From assembly GCA_950295325.1 (NCBI GenBank), contig OX485803.1:75467554-75531553 (forward strand): DNA of 64,000 nt, in the 5' to 3' direction. The stretch's first letter is position 1. Each line of letters starts with the position of its first letter. Below the pieces are notes generated by a model. The model made no database searches. It was not told the DNA's origin and worked only from the letters and a program-made list of their open reading frames with translations. Of this stretch, positions 33,020 through 41,541 are shown one piece after another. Made by a program: the position numbers and the translations under genes. Origin of the DNA: Polytrichum commune (taxonomy: Eukaryota; Streptophyta; Polytrichopsida; Polytrichales; Polytrichaceae).

Positions 33020-35944
33020 GATGTGATGTCGGACGGCTCTGTTGGCTGCATACCCATTGTCCACATGAATATATCGCCAAATTGTAATTCCAGCTTCCAA
33101 CACTGCCGCCAAACCTGTGCCAATGCCTCCAAAGATCTCCACAAGGACAATACCTTCAGGTGATGATTGCCAACGAATGAGTTGAGCAAAAGAAAATGAG
33201 GATGAAGTTGGGGGTGCCTCTCCAAGCTCCAAATCCGCTACAATGTGTCGACAATGGTCGGATAACTCCTTAGGAGTTCGCCATGGTGGAGGTGGATCCT
33301 TGAAATGTCGAGCAGGAATTTGAAAAGATGGTAAAAATTGTTGTTCTGCCGCATTACAAGTGTAGTCCATTGTTTCCTCCAATAAAACTGGAGCACAAGG
33401 CAAATCTGCAACTGAACCGCTGCAACCAAACATTGCCTCCGCAACCATAGTCATAGCAGTGGCTGCAAATGTGACAGGAATAAATACCTTCCTGCCATCT
33501 CCAGTGGACCATCCCGGTCTAATCCATGCCTCTTCCGTCCAATTATCCAAACCAAAGCCAAGTGGGTAAAGAGCTTGCTGACCAACAAGTATATCATAGT
33601 TGGTAGCATTAGTAACAACACACTTCATTGACAAATGAGTGTAAGTAGGCCCTGCCCCCACATGAAAAATCAAACGTAGAGGTGCCTTGGTGTAACCTGT
33701 TGCACGTTCAGTGCCCCCTACTGAAGTCACAATAGTAAATGGACAAGGATCCAAGCTTGCTGGCGTCAATCCAAGACTGTCAGCAAGTCCTTTGCCAATC
33801 ATAACCGGTTGAGCACCGGAATCCATCATAACTTTCAGTGGTGTAGCACGGATAGTGGGCATATCCGTGCGTGAAACGACAAACAAACATTTGTCGTTCA
33901 TCAGGCGTACAACTCCAGGTTGCAAATTATGCCGTTCGCGAGCAGGCCTTGCAGAAATGTCTGCAAGATATGCCGCTCCCGACGCATAATTCGAAAATGA
34001 CGTATCCACTGCTGAAATTGATGCTGGAGGAATATCAGTTTGCTTACCAAAAGCAATGATGGCCGCATCCGCAAGACTCGCTCGCAAATTGGCTAAGTCC
34101 TCCACCTCCTCAGCCACAGGTACGTCAACCACAGCTTGGGATACTTGAAGGGATGGCAAATCCGCCTTACCTTCTAACATTCTCCCAGCTAAATGAAAAA
34201 CTGCAGCAGGCTTGAAATCCGAAGCCATAAACTCCGAACCCGAGAAAATTGGCATATGGAGAATTTTATATGCCAATGCCTGCGTAACATCCTTCGAGAT
34301 GGAATCCCCATCTCTCAAAGGTACAGGGTTTTTAGCCCCAACAACAGTGGTGTCTACCAATCCAAATGAAAGAGGTAAACGTGCTTGACCAATTTGATCA
34401 GCTGGTCCGGCATGGCGAGGATGTAGCACCTCGTTGCTACCACCACTCGTGGAAGCCACCGCATCTGCCAATGTTTGTGAGCGAGTAGAAGCCGCCGCCA
34501 CCACCTCTCCAGCTGCTCCAAACATATACATGTCCGAACCCGAGGTGCCACCACCCACATGCGGCTCAGAAATTTGAGCAAAAGATGCAGAAGATTTGAG
34601 CTTTTGCTCAAGCTCTGCCACCTTAGCCTCAAGACTCTGCTCCCTTGGAGACTTTCCAGTGACATAACTGGCAGGCCGCATCTCAGGATGAAGTAGGAAA
34701 CAATGATCCACATCGTGATTAGTGCCACCACAATGGCTACATTTCAATTGTCTCTTCTTAGAATTGTCCCCTGCCCTTACTGGTTCCATCTTTTGTTTGA
34801 ATTTTCCCAAAGGCTGAGTTTTCTTCTTCTTAGGACAATTGGGATCATTCTTCGAATGACCAGCTTCTCCACAACCCCAACAATGCAAAATCTTTTGCTC
34901 CTTGACGGGTTGAGTCTCAGCTAAACTGCTAGTAGCTGTGACAATTCTTCTTGGTTTCGGACTCTCTGTCATCCAAGATACCATATCCGTGGCATCATGT
35001 TGGCAAAGAGCCCGATCACATTTCTCAACCACGGCAAACGCTTGTGCAAGCGTAGCTCGGCCCTCGTAGTCGAGGATAATCCGAGGTGATGCCAACTCAA
35101 GTAGCCGCTTGTCAATCTTAGACAAAAAGATTTTAACAAGCTGACTCTCAGCAAAAACACCTCCCGACTCCACAGCAAATCGCGCGAGTCGCGTATACAT
35201 GGTCCGTGGAGTATCATCCTTCTCTCGGCGGAAATCCTGGATGCGCTGCATCTGGTCTCGCCGAAACCCACCATACTCCACTTCCAAATGTGCGACAAAT
35301 TCAGTAAGGGGATTAAACGGAGGTGGTGGACCAACAGCCGTCAATGCTGCCTGTGTAGCACGTGCCATCCGTGAAAGGGTAGCCGTGCTACTGCCAGCCA
35401 CCATTGGCCCAAATGCCAGTTCTTGGTCCTCAGACTCCTCCGGTGGATCCTCCTCCTTTAAGGTGGGTGGAGCTAAGGTGGCAATCGCCCCATCTTTAAG
35501 GGCTGAAATAAGTTCAACCCGGGCCTCCCAATACTGCTCCACCTCCCGAAGTTGTCGTTGATGACCCTCTGTCCATCGTTCGTAAGTTTGGAGTGCCTCA
35601 TACTCCAAATGTTGAGGCAGAAGTTCAAAGGCATACCAATCATTGAAATTGGAAGACCTTTGGCGTTTCTCCTTAATCCAGGTACGAAACCGGAGTTTCC
35701 AATCGGGCAAGGAAATGCCCCCAGCTCGACCTGAAAACCGATCACGCACTGAATTGTGGCGATCGTCCTCCATGTCGTCGAACGTGCCGACACTCCAAAT
35801 CCGAAGCCTACTAGTAGTGTCCAACGCCGAAATAGGCTCAAAAGCCTCGTTGGTATCTACCTCTGGCTCAAGATTTGTGGTGCCCACGTCCTCCAAGTAA
35901 TCTGGTGATGGAGATCGATAATATCGACTCCTAGTTTGCACCAT
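33017..35944 (-). CDS. gag: Gypsy Gag-protease with N-terminal methyltransferase motifs
   Basis: 975 codons start at ATG 35944 (MVQTRSRYYRSPSPDYLED). Residues 1-340 are the capsid-like Gag region. Two zinc knuckles follow: CWGCGEAGHSKNDPNC (355-370, with HX6C instead of HX4C) and CSHCGGTNHDVDHC (402-415, canonical). The retropepsin-like protease has DSGA (708-711) and a DILVG strand (784-788). The end, VEIFGGIGTGLAAVLEAG (935-952) and YIHVDNGYAANRAVRHHI, is motif I (cofactor binding) and motif II of the DNA methyltransferase that resumes after the TAA. Gag packages element RNA, and the protease cuts the polyprotein. No other lesion occurs in 2.9 kb. No internal ribosome entry or frameshift site is needed, since the next domain is in the same frame. 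Confidence 0.92.
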   Translation of the reverse strand: MVQTRSRYYRSPSPDYLEDVGTTNLEPEVDTNEAFEPISALDTTSRLRIWSVGTFDDMEDDRHNSVRDRFSGRAGGISLPDWKLRFRTWIKEKRQRSSNFNDWYAFELLPQHLEYEALQTYERWTEGHQRQLREVEQYWEARVELISALKDGAIATLAPPTLKEEDPPEESEDQELAFGPMVAGSSTATLSRMARATQAALTAVGPPPPFNPLTEFVAHLEVEYGGFRRDQMQRIQDFRREKDDTPRTMYTRLARFAVESGGVFAESQLVKIFLSKIDKRLLELASPRIILDYEGRATLAQAFAVVEKCDRALCQHDATDMVSWMTESPKPRRIVTATSSLAETQPVKEQKILHCWGCGEAGHSKNDPNCPKKKKTQPLGKFKQKMEPVRAGDNSKKRQLKCSHCGGTNHDVDHCFLLHPEMRPASYVTGKSPREQSLEAKVAELEQKLKSSASFAQISEPHVGGGTSGSDMYMFGAAGEVVAAASTRSQTLADAVASTSGGSNEVLHPRHAGPADQIGQARLPLSFGLVDTTVVGAKNPVPLRDGDSISKDVTQALAYKILHMPIFSGSEFMASDFKPAAVFHLAGRMLEGKADLPSLQVSQAVVDVPVAEEVEDLANLRASLADAAIIAFGKQTDIPPASISAVDTSFSNYASGAAYLADISARPARERHNLQPGVVRLMNDKCLFVVSRTDMPTIRATPLKVMMDSGAQPVMIGKGLADSLGLTPASLDPCPFTIVTSVGGTERATGYTKAPLRLIFHVGAGPTYTHLSMKCVVTNATNYDILVGQQALYPLGFGLDNWTEEAWIRPGWSTGDGRKVFIPVTFAATAMTMVAEAMFGCSGSVADLPCAPVLLEETMDYTCNAAEQQFLPSFQIPARHFKDPPPPWRTPKELSDHCRHIVADLELGEAPPTSSSFSFAQLIRWQSSPEGIVLVEIFGGIGTGLAAVLEAGITIWRYIHVDNGYAANRAVRHHI

Positions 35945-36100
35945 AAAATAATCCCTTGAGTACCTGCAACTATCTACAAGGTAATGGAAGCCTGCACCTG
36001 TTGCGGACTATCTAAATGGCAATCCCTTGCCAAATGCCAAGTGTTTATGCCCCCAGAATTCCAAAATTGTGCAAAGGTTTGAGATTGGTAATTAAAATGA

Positions 36101-36380
36101 AAAATCAGCGTTGAAAAGGCTCATTTCCAAGGTGATTATGAACTCCAATCAACAAACTAAGTGCACCAATGGACTCCTAGGAAGATTTCACACAAATTAG
36201 GCTCAAATTTCACTCCAATCGGAGTTAATTTGCTCCCATAAACAAAAATCAGCGTTGAAATTAGCAATTTCAGCAATGATTTTGACTTCCAATCAAAAAT
36301 CCAATTACACCATTGGATTCCTTGGCAAATTTCACACAAAATAGGCTCAAATTTCACTTCAATCGGAGCTAGTATGCCCC
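36101..36380 (-). repeat. Imperfect tandem duplication in Gypsy leader
   Basis: Two units of about 140 bp each begin aaaaatcagcgttgaaa and end near ttcaatcggagc/ttccaatcggag (about 36101-36242 and 36243-36380), with many substitutions. Confidence 0.75.
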
Positions 36381-36494
36381 CAAATTTGAGCCTCAAAGTT
36401 TGTGACAATGAAATGCCAAATTTGAAAGTGAAAGTAAAAAAGTAAAAAATAATAAATAATAAAAAAATCCGGTTTATTTAAAAATTTAAATAAA

Positions 36495-36820
36495 AAAACA
36501 AAACAAAACAAAACAAAACAAATTAATTAACTTAATGAACTTAATCTAAGTAACTTAATTAGCCTAAATGAATTAACTTAATTAACTTAAACTAATGAAC
36601 CTAATTAATTAAGTTAATCTAATGAATTAAGTTAGTTGTTTAATTAAATTAGTTAACTTAATTAGTTAGCTAACCTAATTTAATTAACTAACTTAATTAA
36701 CTAACTTAATTAACTTAAAAATAATTAACTAACTTAACTAACTTAATTAACTAACTTAACTAACTTAACTAACTAACTTAACTAACTAATTAAGTTAACT
36801 AACTAACTAACTTACCTTGA
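36495..36820. repeat. Low-complexity TTAACTAAC-type array
   Basis: A (CAAAA)n start is followed by more than 300 bp of recombined aattaactaacttaa words in the leader. Confidence 0.9.
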
Positions 36821-36825
36821 AGCAA

Positions 36826-36985
36826 GGGGGGCCAGGCTGGCGCCGCCCGCCACCTGGGCCAGGCTGCCGCCCGCCCGCCCCCGGCCCGGCCCGCTGCCAC
36901 CTCGCCGCGGGGCCCGGCTGGCGCCGCCCGCCCGCCCCCGGCCCGTGATTAGCCGCCCCGGCCCGGGATTTTGCCGCCCCCGGGG
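36826..36985. other. CpG-dense island in Gypsy leader
   Basis: About 160 bp of nearly pure G/C with more than 20 CG dinucleotides and partial repeats of ggctggcgccgcccgc and cccccggcccg, within an otherwise AT-rich element. It is adjacent to three ggagctcca units (about 36990-37022). Confidence 0.85.
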
Positions 36986-37373
36986 TTCAGAATGGGAGCT
37001 CCAGGAGCTCCAGGAGCTCCAAGAGGGTCCGGTGAGCTCCGGATCCGTCCGGAGCTCAACCAAAATTATAACTAAATCGGATTTTGATTGTGGTTTATGT
37101 TTGTATTTAAATTAAACTTTGCTTCACAATTTGCAAGCAAGAAAATGTGACTTCAGAATCTTGAAACTAAATGGAATCTCAAGATTCAAACATCAACAAT
37201 TGAAGAAAATACAAGAGACAAGAAAAGAAAAATGGGAAGATTTCTCTCAAAATCTTCTTGAGGATTGCAAGAAATGACGAACTAAGCTTTCAAACACTTG
37301 TATCACTCATTTGCTCTCAATACTGGGCCATTCTAGCTCAGAAATACAACCAAAAATGAAAAATTTGAATACA

Positions 37374-37386
37374 ATTGTTGTCAAGT
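37374..37386 (-). promoter_or_regulatory. Candidate self-priming primer-binding site
   Basis: The sense sequence ACTTGACAACAAT starts one base after the LTR end CCCTCA. It does not start with TGG, so it cannot pair with a tRNA CCA end. It is the exact reverse complement of the sense sequence ATTGTTGTCAAGT at 37630-37618 inside the LTR. Confidence 0.65.
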
Positions 37387-37387
37387 A

Positions 37388-37818
37388 TGAGGGTTTCTCT
37401 CTCCAAGCTTAAGAAACTAAAATATCTCCTTACAAAGCTTAAGAAACTCTAAAATTCACACACAAGAGTCAAGCTATCTCTCACTCCACGAAGGGAGAAT
37501 CCAAGAGTGCAAGTGGTGGAGAAAGAATGCAAAGGCTTTACTCATAATCTACTACACCATAGCCATGAGAAAGCAACAACAAGCTCTCTCTCTCTCAAAA
37601 CACACTCACAAGACTTGACTTGACAACAATGGCAAGTCAAGAGGCCTTCCTCTCCATACAACCCCAATCCAATGTGGAGTTCATCCATGGAGTGGATGAA
37701 CAACTAACTAGGACTCCCAATGGAGTCCGTTACTCATCCCAACACACATGGACTCCTAATGGAGTCCATTTACTCCTAAGTTGACGTGACTTAGCCCCCG
37801 ATGTCACCTCACGTGACA
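37388..37818 (-). repeat. Gypsy 5' LTR, lacking its first 105-bp block
   Basis: 431 bp that appear identical to 27840-28270. In sense it starts TGTCACGTG at the target duplication, so the 105-bp block plus GC that begins the 3' LTR is missing here. It would still contain the proposed transcription start. Confidence 0.85.
37618..37661 (-). promoter_or_regulatory. Proposed Gypsy transcription start and primer donor
   Basis: The 13 nt 37630-37618 pair perfectly with the primer-binding site. A weak TATA-like TTGTATGG (37661-37654) begins 31 nt upstream of this segment, which would place it at the RNA 5' end, as self-priming requires. The start site itself is inferred. Confidence 0.4.
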
Positions 37819-37822
37819 TGAT
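37819..37822. repeat. Right target-site duplication TGAT
   Basis: It matches 27730-27733. Confidence 0.7.
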
Positions 37823-37934
37823 GAATAATGCTTCATAGATGTTTTGGTGCACTAATTCATATTGTAAGGAAATTTTGTATCACCTTCACTATTTTCCCAC
37901 ACTCAGTACTAGCCCTCCCTTCCTAATTGGGATA

Positions 37935-38800
37935 ATCAATGTAGGTGTAAACCAAACGTGAACCAAGAGGAGTGACCAATGGATGTGCTTATTTATTTAT
38001 AATATATTCAACAAGGACAATTTTGGGGATTTTTTTTTCTTCATGTTTTACCTTCTCCCCTTCTTCTTCCCTTCTTCTTCTTCTTCCATAGTACAATAAT
38101 ATTTGGCCAAAAAAACAAATTAAATAATTTTAAAACAACCTTTTTCTATCATGGTCCCTTGATTTTTGCAGCAAGAGAACCTCTTTTGCCTCTCTCACTG
38201 CAAAACCTATTAGACCATGACACTAAATAATGTAGGCCTGAAAATAGGCATTTTGGGAACCTCAAGCTTAATGATCACTTTTACATTTTTTTTCTTCCAT
38301 AATGTAAACAACCCCTAAGGAGTTGTTCACATCATGGACCATGAAACATGGATCATGTTTTATTGATCCTTTAAAACATGTGATTGGCCGTTGAACTTGT
38401 CCCAATACCACTTTGATTTACATCAAGAAAAAAAAATGTAAGAGTGACCATGAAACTTGAGGTCCCCAAAAGGCCTATTTTCAGGCCGACATTATCCATT
38501 ATCATGGTCCAACAAGTTTTGCAGTGGGAGAGGCAAAAGAGGTTCTCTCACTACAAATGTTAGGGGACCATGATAGAGAAATTTCGTTTATATATGTAGA
38601 TATATGCTTATTTGTTTATTTTTGTATTTATTTACATTTCTTTTTGCCAAACGTTTTCATAGTTACAAGGAAAAAAGGGGAGAAGGTCAAACATGAAGAA
38701 AATTCTCAAAACTGTCCTTTTTGAACATATATTTCATAAAATTAGCAGATCCATTTTTGGTTTGCATCTATAGTCGCTTCACACATCTCTTTGTTGAAGT
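37935..38800. mobile_element. Two related MITE copies in inverted, end-to-end arrangement
   Basis: The left unit (about 37935-38315) and right unit (about 38319-38800) are imperfect inverted copies meeting at TAA (38316-38318), with ends ATGTAAACAACCCC and GGAGTTGTTCACATCATGG. Both share tgcagtgggagaggcaaaag and ttctccccttctt words with the MITE at 57886-58461. Outer ends are diffuse. No coding capacity. Confidence 0.6.
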
Positions 38801-39426
38801 GCTTGCCATCAATGATCATCTGCATGTGAGTTTATACTATAATATCTCGTCCCAGCCAAAATCGTAGAAATTTATTTTTCTTGTAGGTATATCATTAATT
38901 CGTCTCAGCTGGGTCCGACTGTCTTATTTAAAGGGCTTTGAGATTTTAAGTGTCCAAAACCCACTAAACAAAAACATCAATTGTTATATATGTTTCTCAC
39001 CATTTCCAACGGATGAACTCTCAATGAATGAATGGTTGAAGGATGCGCTCATCCACAAACTCGTGGTCTTGCTGATGGAGTTGGGAACGGACTTTTGACA
39101 CGACCTGTACATAGTTAACAGAGAAACACTCAATTTTTTTCTTTAAATCCTGCATTTTCAATCTAATTGAATTTGTAAACAGAATACTGATTATGGAGGT
39201 GTACACAATTATAATAAGAATGGGAGCCTATAAGAATTTAGAGTAATTTCGGATGCACCTTTTAGCAACAATTTGAACTTTGTAATGTATTCATACAATA
39301 CATATTCATATTATACACACTACGATGCGTTGGAATCTCCTTTCAGTTGCTACCAAAATCCAATAAGAATGAATAAGTACAATACTAAGAACAATTTCAC
39401 TTGTTTAAAAGGACAATTATGTATTA
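38801..39426. other. Intergenic, nothing recognised
   Basis: AT-rich, no gene or clear repeat seen. Confidence 0.35.
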
Positions 39427-39672
39427 GGTAATCGTTTTATTGGAACCGGTTATCGGTGCAGAACCGGTTCCAATAAAACGATTACCGGACGTAACCGGTT
39501 GGCCGCTTTGTTGAGCTACGCATGTGACCTAAACAGTGGGTCACCTATCACCATAACCGATTTAGATGATCATAACCGGCTGGGATGTCGAGGTTATCGT
39601 CTGCAAACATGTGTGCTCAGAGCCAATCGTGTAGTGCCACCTCGGCGAAACAAAGCGGCCAACCGGTTACGT
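39427..39672. repeat. Adjacent perfect inverted repeats rich in AACCGGTT
   Basis: Arms of 25 bp (39427-39451 and 39462-39486, GGTAATCGTTTTATTGGAAC then CGGTT) enclose a 10-bp loop. Arms of 24 bp (39489-39512 and 39649-39672, ACGTAACCGGTTGGCCGCTT then TGTT) enclose 136 bp. Both are perfect. Possibly a foldback element; no transposase or target duplication identified. Confidence 0.85.
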
Positions 39673-41329
39673 ACATGTGTTTCCACAAGGGTATCTCATA
39701 TGTTTTGTGGGCCCAACTGATCATCACAAAATATTTGGGTACAAACAACTAGGATATCGGAATCTACGACCGGCGAAACTAAATTGGAGTCTCCTTGCAT
39801 TTTATTGTATTGCTCATAAATGATAAGAGAACATGGAGAGGATTTTGAGCAATGTTATGTCTACCACAATGTCACCAGATCATATGTGCAATGTTGTCCA
39901 CTGTTTTGGAAAGGTGGTAGGACCACGGGTGCAATGGGCCTGGACAATAATAGGTCCAAACAACTCATGTTCAACGTGCTAAACGTATTTCCAAATGCAA
40001 TGAAGATTCATTTGTTTTTTTTACATTTTTTAATCTAATGTCAACTATGGTAAATGAAACACTTTAACAATACAACATGCTTAGCATTGACTGGTGAAAT
40101 AGCCAAGTTCATTGTTGGGCATTGTCAAATGCATAATATCAATACACAAAATCAATCATGGTGTCAAATAACCTACCCAGTTGGTATCAAAAGTGTAAAA
40201 CCGATCAATTATGATCCTTGGTAGGTATCAAAAGGTGAGAGAATCTTTCAATACCAAAAAAATTATTTGGGTCAATACCATCCTACCACCATGTTAACAC
40301 TAGGGTAGGAAAATTCTTGCATGGTATACAACAATATCTCGGGAGAATTTTGGGGCATAATTGGTTGAGATCCAAGTGTTTCCAAGTGCAACCAGTACAT
40401 GTTGACATCTTTAGGTTTTTCTTAACTATTTTGAGTCATGTTCTCCAAACCCCTCTAAAACGATCATTGAGTTTCCCTAAAGTCTTGAACTTCAACCTGT
40501 TCATCTATAGCGAGCGGCCGTTCTCCCCAACCATTGGTACACAAACGTGGATGGTCTTGAAAGCAACAATATGGTCTAGATTTCATGGCATCTACATAAA
40601 CTCATCCATTGATGTCCTACAAGATTGAGGGCTGATTTATTCCAATTCGACACCACTAGACTAATTCTTTATCTTTATTTATGAAGTCGATTAATTCAAA
40701 AATAAACATTCACAAGTTATAACATAATTCACTACGTTTTCACCTTCACAATGGTTGAGCAAACACCATGAATCCCTAGCCCTACAAATACCCTAAAAAT
40801 AACAATCCTCGTGATAAATACCCGGAGAGGTATCATACAATATTGATAGTAGACCAACACCGGGCCGGACAACATCCATACAAATTGATCGATTCTTGAA
40901 TGAAGGAGAGTACTTGCAACCAACGATCTCGATTTCCATACCGCAACCACCTACGAGTGTAGAGAGCCTTGGCAATGGATAAAATTGGTACACTTTGTAA
41001 GTTAGACTTCCATACCACCCCTTGAAAGGATTTGAGCGAACCAACCCATTCACTCGTTTCTTGTTGGATGCCTAAACTCTTGTTCCCAAGGAACCAATGT
41101 ATGGGTTGTTTCGCCCCAGCCCTCTTCAGAGCCCCCTCAATTGAGAACAAATTTACATTTCAATAGACCGATGCGTTAGTGTTGGATCAAACTCCCGTCG
41201 ACGTGGGTAAAATGTGAGTTTGAGAATATAATCATAAAGTTCCCTTCATTTCTTAAGTTTAAATTAACATAATCAAAGAACGATGTCAGACTATTAAAAA
41301 TCAAATTTCTAGCTTGTCATACTAGGATG
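39673..41329. other. Intergenic, nothing recognised
   Basis: Short open frames occur on both strands (for example minus 40732-41150), but overlapping frames are equally open and no domain is recognised. Confidence 0.35.
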
Positions 41330-41337
41330 GGTGCTAG

Positions 41338-41533
41338 CAGGGGCAAAGTCGGGGGGAGGGTGGGGGGGGGGGGCTCAACCCCCCCCCCCCCCGACATTGA
41401 AGAAACATTGATATTTTGATGGGGATGTCAGCTCGACGAGTCCACCTATTGAAACTTGAAAATAAAATATACATTGGATATTTCCATATTCTGAGGTCAA
41501 CCCCCCTAGGTCAAAATCATGGCTTTGCCCCTA
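41338..41533. mobile_element. hAT-like MITE with G-run/C-run hairpin
   Basis: The ends CAGGGGCAAAG and CTTTGCCCCTA are inverted repeats, flanked by a perfect 8-bp duplication GGTGCTAG (41330-41337 and 41534-41541). Eight-bp duplications and CAGGGGC ends are typical of hAT MITEs. The interior contains 12 G (41362-41373), CTCAA and 14 C (41379-41392). Confidence 0.85.
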
Positions 41534-41541
41534 GGTGCTAG

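Larger units (their letters stand above)
35945..37387 (-). other. Gypsy 5' leader (1.4 kb)
   Basis: A long untranslated leader between the primer site and gag, containing in sense order a short GGAGCTCC-repeat stretch, a CpG-dense island, an AT-rich TTAACTAAC-type array and a tandem duplication. It has no conserved frame; only short unrelated open frames occur. Confidence 0.75.
27734..37818 (-). mobile_element. Ty3/Gypsy retrotransposon with DNA methyltransferase and PHD finger
   Basis: A 10,085-bp element in minus orientation flanked by TGAT at 27730-27733 and 37819-37822. The order is protease, reverse transcriptase, RNase H, integrase, which defines Ty3/Gypsy. A cytosine-5 DNA methyltransferase is inserted between protease and reverse transcriptase, and a PHD finger replaces the usual C-terminal chromodomain. 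All domains share one frame with two in-frame stops. The repeated 431-bp terminal blocks appear identical on reading, so insertion is recent. The terminal block order is permuted: the right end lacks 105 bp plus GC of the LTR, and the left end has an extra 105-bp copy. Confidence 0.93.

Noticed and set aside
34354-34731. Minus-strand 125-residue alternative frame inside gag
   Set aside because: It overlaps the zinc-knuckle region of the main frame and starts from no motif; likely a shadow.
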